From Duganella aceris (GTDB lineage Bacteria; Pseudomonadota; Gammaproteobacteria; Burkholderiales; Burkholderiaceae_D): a DNA stretch of 64,000 bases. Location: contig NZ_JAADJT010000003.1 of the NCBI RefSeq assembly GCF_011090165.1, positions 248,001 to 312,000 of the forward strand, given 5' to 3'. Both the position numbers and the translations under genes were made by a program. The notes under the pieces are model-generated. The model searched no databases. It was not told where the DNA came from and saw nothing but the letters and a program-made list of their open reading frames with translations. Each line of letters starts with the position of its first letter. Within the stretch, counting starts at the first letter, position 1. Shown in pieces: positions 52,525 through 62,207 of this stretch.

Positions 52525-52554
52525 CTCAAAAAAAACGACGCCGAAGCGTCGTTT
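52525..52554 (-). terminator. Terminator after eda with UUCG loop
   Basis: On the minus strand a 9-bp stem AAACGACGC / GCGTCGTTT with a TTCG tetraloop, followed by a run of T residues. It begins 6 bp after the eda stop. Confidence 0.93.
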
Positions 52555-52559
52555 GGTTT

Positions 52560-53183
52560 TTAGCGCAGGCCGCTGGCGGCCTTGGCGATGTCGGTGATGC
52601 GCTGCCAGTCGCCGGCGGCGATGGCGTCTTTTGGCGTCAGCCACGAGCCGCCGACGCAGGCGACGTTCTTCAGCGTCAGGAACTGCGACGCGGTGTCCTG
52701 CGAGATGCCGCCCGTCGGGCAGAACATCACGTCCGACAGCGGTCCGTAGATCGCGTTCAGCATGCCGATGCCGCCCGCCGGCACCGCCGGGAACAGTTTC
52801 AGTTGCTTGAAGCCCTGCTCGCGCGCGGCCATCACTTCCGATGGCGTCATCACGCCCGGCAGCAGCGGCAGGCCGCTGCTCTTGGCGGCGGCGATCAGCG
52901 CCGGCGTCAAGCCCGGCGACACGCCGAACACCGCGCCCGCGTCACGCGCGGCGGCGAATTCCTCCGGCTTGGTCAGCGTGCCGACGCCGACGATGGCGCC
53001 TTCCACCGCCGACATGGCCTTGATCGCGTCCAGGCCATGCTTGGTGCGCAGCGTGACTTCCAGCACGCGGATGCCGCCCGCCACCAGCGCGCGCGCCAGC
53101 GGGACCGCATGTTCAATTTCGTCGATCGCGATCACTGGGATCACGGCCGAGGTACGCATAATGTCGAGCAGAGTCATGGTCAT
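52560..53183 (-). CDS. eda: KHG/KDPG aldolase
   Basis: 207 residues, usual length. TIM-barrel class I aldolase: LEVTLRT (Glu42 as catalytic acid) and FKQLKLFPA with Schiff-base Lys129; also GVGTL and [14 protein letters not shown] phosphate region. Splits 2-keto-3-deoxy-6-phosphogluconate to pyruvate and glyceraldehyde-3-phosphate, the last Entner-Doudoroff step. The edd stop lies 3 bp upstream, so the two are one operon, presumably with the promoter and HexR-like box upstream of edd. Confidence 0.97.
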   Translation of the reverse strand: MTMTLLDIMRTSAVIPVIAIDEIEHAVPLARALVAGGIRVLEVTLRTKHGLDAIKAMSAVEGAIVGVGTLTKPEEFAAARDAGAVFGVSPGLTPALIAAAKSSGLPLLPGVMTPSEVMAAREQGFKQLKLFPAVPAGGIGMLNAIYGPLSDVMFCPTGGISQDTASQFLTLKNVACVGGSWLTPKDAIAAGDWQRITDIAKAASGLR

Positions 53184-53186
53184 GAT

Positions 53187-55109
53187 TTACGCATCTTTCT
53201 TCATCGAGTAATCTTCATCGGAACCCGGCACGGTGTTGCCGACCGGGTCTTTGTCATGCAGGCCGACGGTGGTCGGAATCGGCGACGGCAGCGGGAACAC
53301 GGTGGCGCCCTTCTCCGCTTCGCAGACGCTGTTGCGGAACATGGCGAACAGTTCGCGGCCCATGCCGACACTGTTCGGCGACAGATCGGCCGTGGCCAGC
53401 GAACGCGAATGCCACACGCTCGATTCGACCAGCGCCTCCAGCGTGCCGCTGCGGGCGCAGACGCGGATGATGTCGCCGTCGCGCACCAGGCCGAGCGGAC
53501 CGCCGGCCAGGATCTCCGGCGAGACGTGGATCGCCGCCGGCACCTTGCCCGACGCGCCCGACATGCGGCCGTCGGTCACCAGCGCCACGTGGCGGCCGGC
53601 GTCCTGCAGGTTGGCCAGCGCCGGGGTCAGCGCGTGCAGTTCCGGCATGCCGTTGGCGCGCGGGCCCTGGAAGCGCAGCACCGCGACGAAGTCGCGATCC
53701 AGCTTGCCGGCCTTGTAGGCGTCCATGAAATCTTCCTGCGAGTTGAACACCAGCGCCGGCGCTTCCACCGTCTGGTGTTCCGGCTTGACCGCCGAGACCT
53801 TCATCACGGCGCGGCCCAGGTTGCCCTTGACCAGCACGGTGCCGCCGTCCGGCGAGAACGGCGCGCTGATCTTGCGCAGCACCGCTTCGTCGCCCGATTC
53901 CGCCGGCACGTCTTTCCACACCACGCCATTGCCCGCTTCGCCCAGGAACGGCTCGGCGCAATGCTTGCGCAAGCCCTTGCCCATGATGGTGGTGACGTCG
54001 TCGTGCAGCAGGCCGCCGTCCAGCAGTTCGCGGATGACGAAACCGGTGCCGCCGGCGGCGTGGAAGTGGTTCACGTCGGCGTTGCCGTTCGGGTAGATGC
54101 GCGCCAGCAGCGGCACCACTTTCGACAGCTCGTCGAAGTCGTCCCAGTCGATGACGATGCCGGCCGCCTTGGCGATCGCCACCAGGTGCAGGGTGTGGTT
54201 GGTCGAGCCGCCGGTGGTCAGCAGCGCGACCACGGCGTTGACGATGGACTTCTCGTCGACCACATGGCCGACCGGTAGGTATTCGCTCGATTGCGCGGTG
54301 ATCACGGCGGCGCGCTGGGCGGCGGCCTTGGTCAGTTCGTCGCGCAGCGGGGTGTTCGGGGTGATGAAGGCGGCGCCCGGCAGGTGCAGGCCCATGACCT
54401 CCATCAGCATCTGGTTGCTGTTGGCGGTGCCGTAGAAGGTACAGGTGCCGGCGCCGTGGTAGGACTGCGATTCGCCTTCGAGCAGCTCGGCGCGGCCGAC
54501 CTTCCCTTGCGCGTACAATTGGCGGATCTTGGCTTTTTCCGAGTTCGACAGGCCGGTGGTCATCGGGCCGGCCGGCACGAACACCGCCGGCAGGTGGCCG
54601 AAGTGCAGCGCGCCGATCAGCAGACCGGGTACAATCTTGTCGCAGACGCCCAGATACACGGCCGAATCGAACATATTGTGCGACAGCGCGATGGCGGTCG
54701 ACATGGCGATCGCGTCACGCGAGAACAGGGACAGTTCCATGCCCGGCTGCCCTTGCGTGACGCCGTCGCACATGGCGGGCGTGCCGCCGGCGAATTGGGC
54801 CACGGCGCCGACTTCGCGCACGGCGTCCTTGATCAGCGCCGGGAAGCGTTCGAACGGCTGGTGCGCCGACAGCATGTCGTTGTAGGCCGAGATGATCGCC
54901 ACCGATGGTTTCTTGAGTTCCTTCAACGACAGCTTGTCGTTGGCGGGGAAGGCGGCGAAGCCGTGCGCCAGGTTGGTACAGGCCAGCGCGCCGCGCTGGA
55001 CGCCCTTGACGCGGGCGGCTTCAAGATGCGCCAAATACGCGCCGCGCGAGGGTTTGCTGCGCTGGATAATGCGAGCGGTGACGGTTTCTAGGACTGGATG
55101 CAACGCCAT
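53187..55109 (-). CDS. edd: 6-phosphogluconate dehydratase
   Basis: 640 residues starting [17 protein letters not shown]. IlvD/Edd family; iron-sulfur ligands and signature [37 protein letters not shown] and [16 protein letters not shown]. Converts 6-phosphogluconate to 2-keto-3-deoxy-6-phosphogluconate in the cytoplasm. First gene of edd-eda. The palindrome at 55135-55157, 26 bp upstream of its start, is a likely HexR operator. Confidence 0.97.
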   Translation of the reverse strand: MALHPVLETVTARIIQRSKPSRGAYLAHLEAARVKGVQRGALACTNLAHGFAAFPANDKLSLKELKKPSVAIISAYNDMLSAHQPFERFPALIKDAVREVGAVAQFAGGTPAMCDGVTQGQPGMELSLFSRDAIAMSTAIALSHNMFDSAVYLGVCDKIVPGLLIGALHFGHLPAVFVPAGPMTTGLSNSEKAKIRQLYAQGKVGRAELLEGESQSYHGAGTCTFYGTANSNQMLMEVMGLHLPGAAFITPNTPLRDELTKAAAQRAAVITAQSSEYLPVGHVVDEKSIVNAVVALLTTGGSTNHTLHLVAIAKAAGIVIDWDDFDELSKVVPLLARIYPNGNADVNHFHAAGGTGFVIRELLDGGLLHDDVTTIMGKGLRKHCAEPFLGEAGNGVVWKDVPAESGDEAVLRKISAPFSPDGGTVLVKGNLGRAVMKVSAVKPEHQTVEAPALVFNSQEDFMDAYKAGKLDRDFVAVLRFQGPRANGMPELHALTPALANLQDAGRHVALVTDGRMSGASGKVPAAIHVSPEILAGGPLGLVRDGDIIRVCARSGTLEALVESSVWHSRSLATADLSPNSVGMGRELFAMFRNSVCEAEKGATVFPLPSPIPTTVGLHDKDPVGNTVPGSDEDYSMKKDA

Positions 55110-55134
55110 GATCGTTCCTTATGAATGGATTCCG

Positions 55135-55157
55135 TGAAATTTTACTACAAAATTTCA
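55135..55157. promoter_or_regulatory. Likely HexR operator of edd-eda
   Basis: 23-bp perfect inverted repeat, arms TGAAATTTT / AAAATTTCA around ACTAC. On the edd strand it reads TGTAGTAAAATTTC, identical over 14 bp to a site before zwf. It lies 26 bp before edd. Confidence 0.7.
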
Positions 55158-55209
55158 ATGGATAGCTGGGTTTTCTGACATTTTCCTCGCTCACACCCGT
55201 GGGAAAACC

Positions 55210-55222
55210 GTAGTGAATTTAC
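55210..55222. promoter_or_regulatory. Likely HexR-type site near pgi
   Basis: GTAGTGAATTTAC, one mismatch from GTAGTAAATTTAC before zwf (59645). Located 60 bp upstream of pgi. Confidence 0.55.
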
Positions 55223-55282
55223 CTATTTTTCCTGTATGATTCCATCATCCCCTTCCATCCCAGACTAAGACGCCCAAACATT

Positions 55283-56932
55283 ATGCGCCAGCCTGCACTG
55301 ACCACCACCGCCAGCTTCCAAGCCCTCGAATCCCATGCCGTCGACGCGAAAGCGTGGCAACTGCGCCAGCTGTTCGCCGCCGATGCGCAGCGCTTCCCCA
55401 AACTGACCGTCGACGCGGCCGGCCTGTTCCTGGACTATTCCAAGAACCGCCTGAACGCCGACACCATCGGCCTGCTGCTGGACCTGGCCCGCGAACGCGG
55501 CGTCGAAGCGCAGCGCGACGCCATGCTGAGCGGGGAAAAGATCAATCTTACCGAACATCGTGCCGTATTGCACACCGCGTTGCGCATGCCGCGCGGCAAA
55601 GGCCTGGTGGTGGACGGCCAGGACATCAACGCCGACGTGCACGCGGTGCTGGACCAGATGAAGGACTTCACCGACCGCGTGCGCAGCGGCGCGTGGCTGG
55701 GCTACAGCGGCAAGCCGATCACCGACATCGTCAACATCGGCATCGGCGGCTCGGACCTGGGACCGAAGATGGCGGTGCTGGCGCTGCGCTCGTACGCGCA
55801 TCCGCGCCTGAAGATGCACTTCGTCTCCAACGTCGACGGCCATGACATGGACGCGGCGCTGGCCCAGGTCGATCCGGAGACCACGCTGTTCATCATCGCC
55901 TCCAAGACCTTCGTCACCGCCGAGACCATGCTCAACGCCGGCACCGCGCGCGCCTGGTTCCTGCAATCGGGCACCGAAGAGCAGCTGGCGCGCCACTTCG
56001 TCGCCGTCTCCACCAACACCGAGGCGGTCAAGGCCTTCGGCATCGATCCGGCCAATATGTTCCCGTTCTGGGACTGGGTCGGCGGCCGCTATTCGGTCTG
56101 GTCGGCGATCGGCCTGGCGGTGGCGCTGGCGGTGGGCTTCGGCTACTTCAGCGACTTCCTGGCCGGCGCGCACGCGATGGACGAACACTTCCGCGAGGCG
56201 CCGCTGGAACAGAACATGCCGGTGCTGCTGGCGATGATCGGCTTCTGGAACCGCCAGTTCCTCGACGCCGGCTCGCTGTCGATCGCGCCGTACCACCAGG
56301 ATTTGAGCCGCTTCGCCGCCTACCTGCAACAGCTCGACATGGAGAGCAACGGCAAGCGCGTCACCCGCAACGGCGCGGCGGTCGACACCCCGACCTGCCC
56401 GGTGGTGTGGGGCGAATGCGGCACCAATGCGCAACACGCCTACTTCCAGCTGCTGCACCAGGGCACCGACATCGTGCCGATCGACTTCATCGCCACGCTG
56501 CGCGCGACCCACGACCTGCCGGGCCATCACGACTCGCTGCTGGCGAACTGCTTCGCGCAGTCGGAGGCCTTCATGACCGGCAAGACCGCCGACGAAGTGC
56601 GCGCCGACCTGAGCGCGCAAAACCTGAGCGCCGATGAAATCGAGGCGCTGGTGCCGCACAAGACCTTCCCCGGCAACCGTCCGTCCAACACCATCCTGAT
56701 GGACCAGCTGACGCCGACCGCCCTCGGTACACTGATCGCGCTGTACGAGCACAAGACCTTCGTGCAGGGCGTGCTGTGGGACGTCAACAGCTTCGACCAG
56801 TGGGGCGTGGAGCTGGGCAAGGTGCTGGCCAAGAACATCCACGCGGAACTGACCGGCGAGATCCAGCCGGAACGCCACGACAGCTCGACCAACGGCTTGA
56901 TCATCATGGCCAAGGCCGCACAACACATCTGA
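55283..56932 (+). CDS. pgi: Glucose-6-phosphate isomerase
   Basis: 549 residues, standard length. SIS domains with [15 protein letters not shown] and [17 protein letters not shown] (phosphate-binding), plus [16 protein letters not shown] and [16 protein letters not shown] with catalytic Glu and His/Lys regions. Interconverts glucose-6-phosphate and fructose-6-phosphate. It is expressed away from edd and is 4 bp ahead of the SMP-30 lactonase gene, suggesting an operon. A HexR-like site lies upstream. Confidence 0.97.
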   Translation: MRQPALTTTASFQALESHAVDAKAWQLRQLFAADAQRFPKLTVDAAGLFLDYSKNRLNADTIGLLLDLARERGVEAQRDAMLSGEKINLTEHRAVLHTALRMPRGKGLVVDGQDINADVHAVLDQMKDFTDRVRSGAWLGYSGKPITDIVNIGIGGSDLGPKMAVLALRSYAHPRLKMHFVSNVDGHDMDAALAQVDPETTLFIIASKTFVTAETMLNAGTARAWFLQSGTEEQLARHFVAVSTNTEAVKAFGIDPANMFPFWDWVGGRYSVWSAIGLAVALAVGFGYFSDFLAGAHAMDEHFREAPLEQNMPVLLAMIGFWNRQFLDAGSLSIAPYHQDLSRFAAYLQQLDMESNGKRVTRNGAAVDTPTCPVVWGECGTNAQHAYFQLLHQGTDIVPIDFIATLRATHDLPGHHDSLLANCFAQSEAFMTGKTADEVRADLSAQNLSADEIEALVPHKTFPGNRPSNTILMDQLTPTALGTLIALYEHKTFVQGVLWDVNSFDQWGVELGKVLAKNIHAELTGEIQPERHDSSTNGLIIMAKAAQHI

Positions 56933-56936
56933 TCCC

Positions 56937-57833
56937 ATGACCACGCCAACCATTGAAATCGCCTACGACGCCGTGATGCAAACCGGCGAATGCCCGTTGT
57001 GGCATCCGGAAGAACAGGCGCTGTACTGGGTCGACATCCCGGCCTACACCGTGCACCGGCTCGATCCAGCCAGCGGCGCGCACCGTTCGTGGAAGCTGTC
57101 GAGCGAACCGGCCACGCTGGCGATCAGCGACCAGGGCGGCCTGATCGTCGCCATGCGCGGCGGCTTCGCGCACCTGGACACCGGCAGCGACGAGGTGCGC
57201 CTGACCGAAATCGCGGCGGCGCCCTACGACACCGCCGTGGCCCGCTTCAACGACGGCCACGTCGACCCGGCCGGCCGCTTCTGGGTCGGCACCATCTACG
57301 AGCCGCGCGACAAGCCGGCCGCCGAGATGTTCGTGCTGGAACGCGGCGAGATCCGCAAGGCCTGGTCGGGCGGCATGACCAACTCCAACGGCCTCGGTTT
57401 CAGCCCGGACGGCAAGACCATGTACCACGCCGACACGGCCGCGCACCGCGTCACCCGCGCCGATTTCGACGCCGCCACCGGCGCCGTCTCGGACCAGCGG
57501 CTGCTGCACCAGTTCTCGACCGACAAGGCGAACAACTACGGCGGCCGCCCCGACGGCGCGGCGATCGACAGCGAAGGCAACTATTGGGTCGCGATGTTCG
57601 AAGGCGCGCGGCTGGTCAAGCTGTCGCCGACCGGAGAGCTGATCGGCGAGATCGCGCTGCCGGTGCGCTGCCCGACCATGATGGCCTTCGGCGGCGCGGA
57701 CCTGCGCACGCTGTACGTCACCAGCGCCGGCGCGCGTCCGGCGCCGGAACTGGAACAGTATCCGCTGAGCGGCAAGCTGCTCGGCATCCGCATGGATGTC
57801 GCCGGCCGGGTGGAACACACCTACCTGGAATAG
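56937..57833 (+). CDS. SMP-30/gluconolactonase-family lactonase
   Basis: 298 residues, six-bladed beta-propeller of the SMP-30/gluconolaconase/LRE family: [18 protein letters not shown] (metal Glu), [17 protein letters not shown] (Asn and Asp ligands), [18 protein letters not shown] (Asn, Asp). Hydrolyses sugar lactones. No pgl gene is present near zwf, so this enzyme may serve as the lactonase between Zwf and Edd, acting on 6-phosphogluconolactone, or on non-phosphorylated gluconolactone. Co-located with pgi. The end overlaps the convergent chemoreceptor gene by 13 bp. Confidence 0.9.
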   Translation: MTTPTIEIAYDAVMQTGECPLWHPEEQALYWVDIPAYTVHRLDPASGAHRSWKLSSEPATLAISDQGGLIVAMRGGFAHLDTGSDEVRLTEIAAAPYDTAVARFNDGHVDPAGRFWVGTIYEPRDKPAAEMFVLERGEIRKAWSGGMTNSNGLGFSPDGKTMYHADTAAHRVTRADFDAATGAVSDQRLLHQFSTDKANNYGGRPDGAAIDSEGNYWVAMFEGARLVKLSPTGELIGEIALPVRCPTMMAFGGADLRTLYVTSAGARPAPELEQYPLSGKLLGIRMDVAGRVEHTYLE

Positions 57834-59314
57834 GCGTCGCCGACGAGCTGCAAGCGGCGCTGCGGCGCCGCCAGCCGCTGCGGTTCCGCCGCATACCCGG
57901 CCTCCAGCTTGAACGCCTCCACCAGCGAGGTCAGATGCCGCGCCTCCTCGGCCAGCGCATCCGCCGCCGCCGCATCCTCCTGCACCAGCGCCGCGTTCTG
58001 CTGCGTGCTCTCGTCGAACTCGACGATGGCGTGGTTGATGCGTTCGATGCCCTCGTTCTGCTCCTGATTGGCGTTGCTCATCTCGCCCATGATGGCGGTA
58101 ACGCGCTGCACGCTGTCGACCACCTGCAACATCGTCGCGCCGGCTTCGTCGACCAGCAGGCTGCCGCCCTCCACCGTCCGCACCGTATTGCCGATCAGCT
58201 CCTTGATCTCCTTGGCCGCCGCCGCCGAGCGGTGCGCCAGGTTGCGCACCTCGGTCGCCACCACCGCGAAGCCCCTGCCCTGCTCACCGGCGCGCGCCGC
58301 CTCCACCGCCGCGTTCAGCGCCAGGATATTGGTCTGGAACGCGATGCCGTCGATGACGCTGATGATGTCGACGATCTGCCGCGACGAGGCGTTGATGTCG
58401 CCCATCGTATCGACCACCTGGCGCACCGCCTCGCCGCCCTTGATGGCGATCACCGACGCGCTCTGCGCCAGCGCGTTGGCCTGGCGCGCGCTCTCGTTGT
58501 TCTGCCGCACGGTCGCGGCCAGCCGCGCCATCGACGCCGCCGTCTGCTCGATGCTGCCGGCCTGGCGCTCGGTGCGGCGCGACAGCTCGGCGTTGCCGTG
58601 CGCGATCTCGCCCGAGGCGCCGGCGATGGTGTGCGCGCCGTCGCGCACGCCGGCGATGGTGTCGCGCATCGTCACCAGCATCTCCAGCAGCGAGCGCGCC
58701 AGGCGGCTGCGCGGCTTGCCCTCGGCGCCCGACAGATCGATGCGGCCTTCGATCGCCGCCAGCGCGGAGACGATGCTCTCCAGTTCCGCCGCCTGGCACG
58801 CGGCCCGGCGCAACACGGTGGCGAGGAAGATCAGCACGCCCGATTCCACCACCACATACGCGGCGTGGATGAACACCGTCGACAACTGCGGCCGGGTGAA
58901 GCACATCACGCCGTAGTTCCATTCCTGCAGATAGTGGAAGCTGAGGTGGTGCACCGCGATGACGGCCGCCGCCACCACGATCGGACGCCAGTCGCGGTAG
59001 GCCAGCAGGAAGGCGAGGTAGACGAAGATGCCGAAATGCAGCTCGGTCAGGCCGGCGCCCTGGTGGATGTTCAGCGCCGCGAACACCATCACCGCCACCG
59101 CCACCGCGCATCGGGTCGGCAGCGATCCCGGCGCGTTGAGGTGCAGCAGCGTCGGCAGCCCGGCGGCCGGCAGGCCGACCGCCAGCGCCAGCATCCAGCT
59201 GTCGTGCAGGCCGGCCAGCGCCAGCGAAAACAGCTGCAGCGCCCACAATACGCCCAGCATCATTTTGTCGGCCTGGACGGCGATGGCTTGCAAAGGATCG
59301 TAGCGGTTTTGCAT
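57821..59314 (-). CDS. Methyl-accepting chemotaxis protein with multi-span N-terminus
   Basis: 497 residues from the ATG at 59314 with AGGAG upstream. Residues 15-190 contain about six hydrophobic segments (no large periplasmic sensor loop), then a coiled linker and the MCP signalling domain with hairpin tip [34 protein letters not shown] and methylation helices. The membrane-embedded sensor suggests detection within or near the membrane, possibly of energy state or a lipophilic ligand. Signals to CheA-CheW elsewhere. It sits between the two HexR-controlled blocks but is on the opposite strand. Confidence 0.9.
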   Translation of the reverse strand: MQNRYDPLQAIAVQADKMMLGVLWALQLFSLALAGLHDSWMLALAVGLPAAGLPTLLHLNAPGSLPTRCAVAVAVMVFAALNIHQGAGLTELHFGIFVYLAFLLAYRDWRPIVVAAAVIAVHHLSFHYLQEWNYGVMCFTRPQLSTVFIHAAYVVVESGVLIFLATVLRRAACQAAELESIVSALAAIEGRIDLSGAEGKPRSRLARSLLEMLVTMRDTIAGVRDGAHTIAGASGEIAHGNAELSRRTERQAGSIEQTAASMARLAATVRQNNESARQANALAQSASVIAIKGGEAVRQVVDTMGDINASSRQIVDIISVIDGIAFQTNILALNAAVEAARAGEQGRGFAVVATEVRNLAHRSAAAAKEIKELIGNTVRTVEGGSLLVDEAGATMLQVVDSVQRVTAIMGEMSNANQEQNEGIERINHAIVEFDESTQQNAALVQEDAAAADALAEEARHLTSLVEAFKLEAGYAAEPQRLAAPQRRLQLVGDAYSR

Positions 59315-59611
59315 GAATGACTCCTCGCCGGCCGGGCCAACGCTATGCGACGGCACGCGATGACAGGCCAGCTTATAATGGTTGACTGTTGTGTGCGGCG
59401 GGAGAAGGGCCGCGGAATGGCTTGCCGCATCAGGGCGGCGCATGCGTGGTGCGATCGGACGGCGGCGGCGCGAATATGGCGCGGGCGGCGACGGAGGCGC
59501 ATGCGGGATACGAATATTATAGACCCATTTTTCCGCAAGGCAATTAAACTCCGCCATGCGCGCGGCGCGGCGTCGCTTTCGGCGCATCCCGATGGTCGCG
59601 CCAGAGGAGAA

Positions 59612-59625
59612 TGTAGTAAAATTTC
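59612..59625 (+). promoter_or_regulatory. Likely HexR operator 1 of zwf
   Basis: TGTAGTAAAATTTC, identical to 14 bp of the edd operator on its coding strand. About 130 bp upstream of zwf. Confidence 0.65.
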
Positions 59626-59644
59626 TTGCAAATCAGCTTTAAAA

Positions 59645-59657
59645 GTAGTAAATTTAC
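59645..59657 (+). promoter_or_regulatory. Likely HexR operator 2 of zwf
   Basis: GTAGTAAATTTAC, 20 bp after operator 1 and nearly the same as the site near pgi (55210). Confidence 0.6.
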
Positions 59658-59754
59658 ACAGGTAAACGACGGCTGGTGTAAGGTGTCACATCAGCTTGCG
59701 CGCCCTGCGCGCGGTACATCCTTTCGGCACTTTTTTTGCGACGATTCTCATACT

Positions 59755-61227
59755 ATGGCTCTTACCGATTTTGACCTGGTTCTGTTTGGCGGCAGCGGCG
59801 ATCTGGCGATGCGCAAATTACTGCCCGCGATGTATGCACGCGATGTGGCGAACGACCTGCCCGCGACCGCCCGCATTATCTGCGTCGGCCGCGCGGACGC
59901 CAGCCAGGAAGAGTTCCTGCAAACCGTCGAGACCACCTCCAAGCCGCACATCAAATCCCCGGCCGTGACGCCGACCGCGTGGGCCAAGTTCACCGCCCGC
60001 ATCGTCTACGTCTCGCTGAACGCGACCGAATCGTCCAGCTTCCACACGCTGGTCGAGGCGCTGCGCAAGGACGACGCGATCACCAAGGTGTACTACCTGG
60101 CGACGCCGCCGGCGATCTTTTCGCAGATCTGCGAGAACCTGAAGGCCAACGGCCTGGTCACCGCCAATTCGCGCGTGGTGCTGGAAAAGCCGCTGGGCCG
60201 CGACCTGGCCTCGGCCAAGCAGATCAACGCCGAAGTCGGCAAGGTGTTCGAGGAATCGCAGATCTACCGGATCGACCACTACCTGGGCAAAGAGACCGTG
60301 CAGAATCTGCTGGCGCTGCGCTTCGGTAACATCCTGTTCGAGCCGCTGTGGCGCCGCGAGTGGATCTCCGACGTGCAGATCACCATCGCCGAAAAACTCG
60401 GCGTCGGCAACCGCATGGGCTACTACGACACCTCGGGCGCGCTGCGCGACATGCTGCAGAACCACTTGCTGCAACTGCTGTGCATCGTCGCCATGGAGCC
60501 GCCGACCTCGATCGCGCCGGACGCCGTGCGCGACGCCAAGTTGCAGGTGCTGCGTTCGCTGAAGAAATTCACCCCTACCACGCTGGCGCAGAACATCGTG
60601 CGCGGCCAGTACCGCGCCGGCCACGTCGACGGCAAGGCCGTGCCAAGCTACCGCGACGAGCCGGACGCGCCGGAACATTCGCGCACCGAGACCTTCGTCG
60701 CGATGAAGGCGGAGATCGACACCTGGCGTTGGGCCGGCGTGCCGTTCTACCTGCGCACCGGCAAGCGCATGGCCGACGGCCTGGCCGAGATCGTGGTGCG
60801 CTTCAAGCAAATCCCGCATTCGATCTTCGCCCAGCCGACCAGCAGCTTCCAGCCGAATTCGCTGGTGATCCGTCTGCAGCCGGACGAAGGCCTGCGCATG
60901 AACCTGATGGCCAAGACGCCGGGCGACGGCATGCGCCTGAAACAGGCCGAGCTGGAACTGGACTTCCGCGAGTCGTTCAAATCGCCGCGCATGGACGCTT
61001 ACGAGCGCCTGCTGCTCGACGTGCTGCGCGGCCAGCTGACCTTGTTCATGCGCGGCGACGAGCTGGAAGCGGCGTGGGAATGGGTCGAGCCTATCCTGAA
61101 CAACTGGGAAGCCGACGACAGCTATCCGATTCCTTACGCCTCGGGCACCTGGGGTCCGGCCGCCGCATCGGCCCTGATCGGCCGCGACGGCCTGCAATGG
61201 CGCGAAGAAGCGCTGCCTGAAGATTAA
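59755..61227 (+). CDS. zwf: Glucose-6-phosphate dehydrogenase
   Basis: 490 residues from the ATG at 59755 (MALTDFDLVLFGGSGDLAMRK, with NADP-binding GGSGDLA); the upstream in-frame start would lie within the regulatory region. Catalytic RIDHYLGKE (Lys/His/Asp), EKPLGRDL and the C-terminal DVLRGQLTLFMRGDELEAAW are standard. Oxidises glucose-6-phosphate to 6-phosphogluconolactone, feeding the Entner-Doudoroff route and making NADPH. No clear Shine-Dalgarno sequence. hexR follows 6 bp downstream, so the two form an operon. Confidence 0.97.
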   Translation: MALTDFDLVLFGGSGDLAMRKLLPAMYARDVANDLPATARIICVGRADASQEEFLQTVETTSKPHIKSPAVTPTAWAKFTARIVYVSLNATESSSFHTLVEALRKDDAITKVYYLATPPAIFSQICENLKANGLVTANSRVVLEKPLGRDLASAKQINAEVGKVFEESQIYRIDHYLGKETVQNLLALRFGNILFEPLWRREWISDVQITIAEKLGVGNRMGYYDTSGALRDMLQNHLLQLLCIVAMEPPTSIAPDAVRDAKLQVLRSLKKFTPTTLAQNIVRGQYRAGHVDGKAVPSYRDEPDAPEHSRTETFVAMKAEIDTWRWAGVPFYLRTGKRMADGLAEIVVRFKQIPHSIFAQPTSSFQPNSLVIRLQPDEGLRMNLMAKTPGDGMRLKQAELELDFRESFKSPRMDAYERLLLDVLRGQLTLFMRGDELEAAWEWVEPILNNWEADDSYPIPYASGTWGPAAASALIGRDGLQWREEALPED

Positions 61228-61233
61228 GCCTCC

Positions 61234-62088
61234 ATGCTGTTAGATTCCATCCGCACCCAGCTCGACTCGCTCTCCAAATCGGAGCGCAAGGTCGCGCTGG
61301 CGGTCCTCGACCATCCGGGCCAGACGGTCAGCCAGAACATCACCGCGCTGGCCAAGAGCGCGCAGGTGTCCGAACCGACCGTGGTGCGTTTCTGCCGCAC
61401 GCTGGGTTACGACGGCTGGCATGAATTCAAGCTGAAGCTGGCGCAAGGCCTGGCGCTGGCCCTGCCCGGCCTGAACGAGCAGCCGACCCAGGACGACCTC
61501 GCGGCCGACCTGGTCAACAAGATTTGCAGCCGCTCGATCAACACCCTGCTGGACCTGCGCAACAACCTCGATCCGGACGCGATCCAGAAAGCGCTGGACA
61601 TCCTGGCCAAGGCCAACAAGATCGAATTCTACGGGCAGGGCACGTCCGGCATCGTGGCGGCCGACGCGCAGCACAAGTTCTTCCGTTCCGGCGTACCGAC
61701 CGTGGCCTACGCCGACCCGCACATCCACAGCATCGCCGCCGCCCTGCTGCGCACCGGCGACGCGGTGGTGGCGATCTCGCAGCGCGGCAACAGCCCGTCG
61801 CTGGTGCGCTCGGTCAAGCTGGCGCGCCGGGGAGGCGCCGAAGTGATCGTGCTGGCGCCGTCCGGCACCCCGCTGGCCGACCTGGCCACGGTGCTGATTC
61901 CAATCGACCTGATCTTCAATATCGACCCCTATACCCCGATCTCGGCGCGGCTGGCGTATCTGGTGGTGATCGACGTGCTGGCGGTCGGCCTGGCGCTGCA
62001 ACGCGGCCCCGAGTTCCGCAAGAAAATGCAGAACGCCCAGAAAGCGCTACAGGAATTCGACTTGCAGTTCGATTCTTTTATCGGCTGA
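61234..62088 (+). CDS. hexR: HexR, RpiR-family transcriptional regulator
   Basis: 284 residues. An N-terminal RpiR-type helix-turn-helix (LDSLSKSERKVALAVLDHPG, ITALAKSAQVSEPTVVRFCR) and a C-terminal SIS phosphosugar-binding domain (YGQGTSGIVAADAQHKFFRS, AISQRGNSPSLVRSVKLA). In characterised relatives HexR senses 2-keto-3-deoxy-6-phosphogluconate and controls zwf, edd, pgl and related genes. Its gene position with zwf and the repeated operator-like sequences before edd, pgi and zwf all agree. It probably also regulates itself through the zwf promoter. Confidence 0.95.
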   Translation: MLLDSIRTQLDSLSKSERKVALAVLDHPGQTVSQNITALAKSAQVSEPTVVRFCRTLGYDGWHEFKLKLAQGLALALPGLNEQPTQDDLAADLVNKICSRSINTLLDLRNNLDPDAIQKALDILAKANKIEFYGQGTSGIVAADAQHKFFRSGVPTVAYADPHIHSIAAALLRTGDAVVAISQRGNSPSLVRSVKLARRGGAEVIVLAPSGTPLADLATVLIPIDLIFNIDPYTPISARLAYLVVIDVLAVGLALQRGPEFRKKMQNAQKALQEFDLQFDSFIG

Positions 62089-62207
62089 TCGCGCCGTTTC
62101 GGTGCGCTGGCGAACCGCAGGCCGGTTGATAGTCCTTCTATAATTGCAACAGTTGCGCTAAAGTGTGGCTAATTTGCCCCACCTGCAACGTTGCGATTCT
62201 GGACACA

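Larger units (their letters stand above)
59315..59754. other. Intergenic region upstream of zwf
   Basis: 440 bp without a convincing gene. It holds the chemoreceptor ribosome-binding site (left end), two HexR-type sites (59612 and 59645) and an AT-rich stretch likely to be the zwf promoter. The middle (59320-59600) shows nothing recognisable. Confidence 0.6.

Noticed and set aside
53187-55109. edd as dihydroxy-acid dehydratase (ilvD)
   Set aside because: Same superfamily, but the operon with eda and the Edd-type N-terminus and cysteine motifs favour Edd.
62139-62144. TATAAT before the KaiC-like gene as its promoter
   Set aside because: A good -10 by itself, but no -35 at 16-19 bp; not enough to call.
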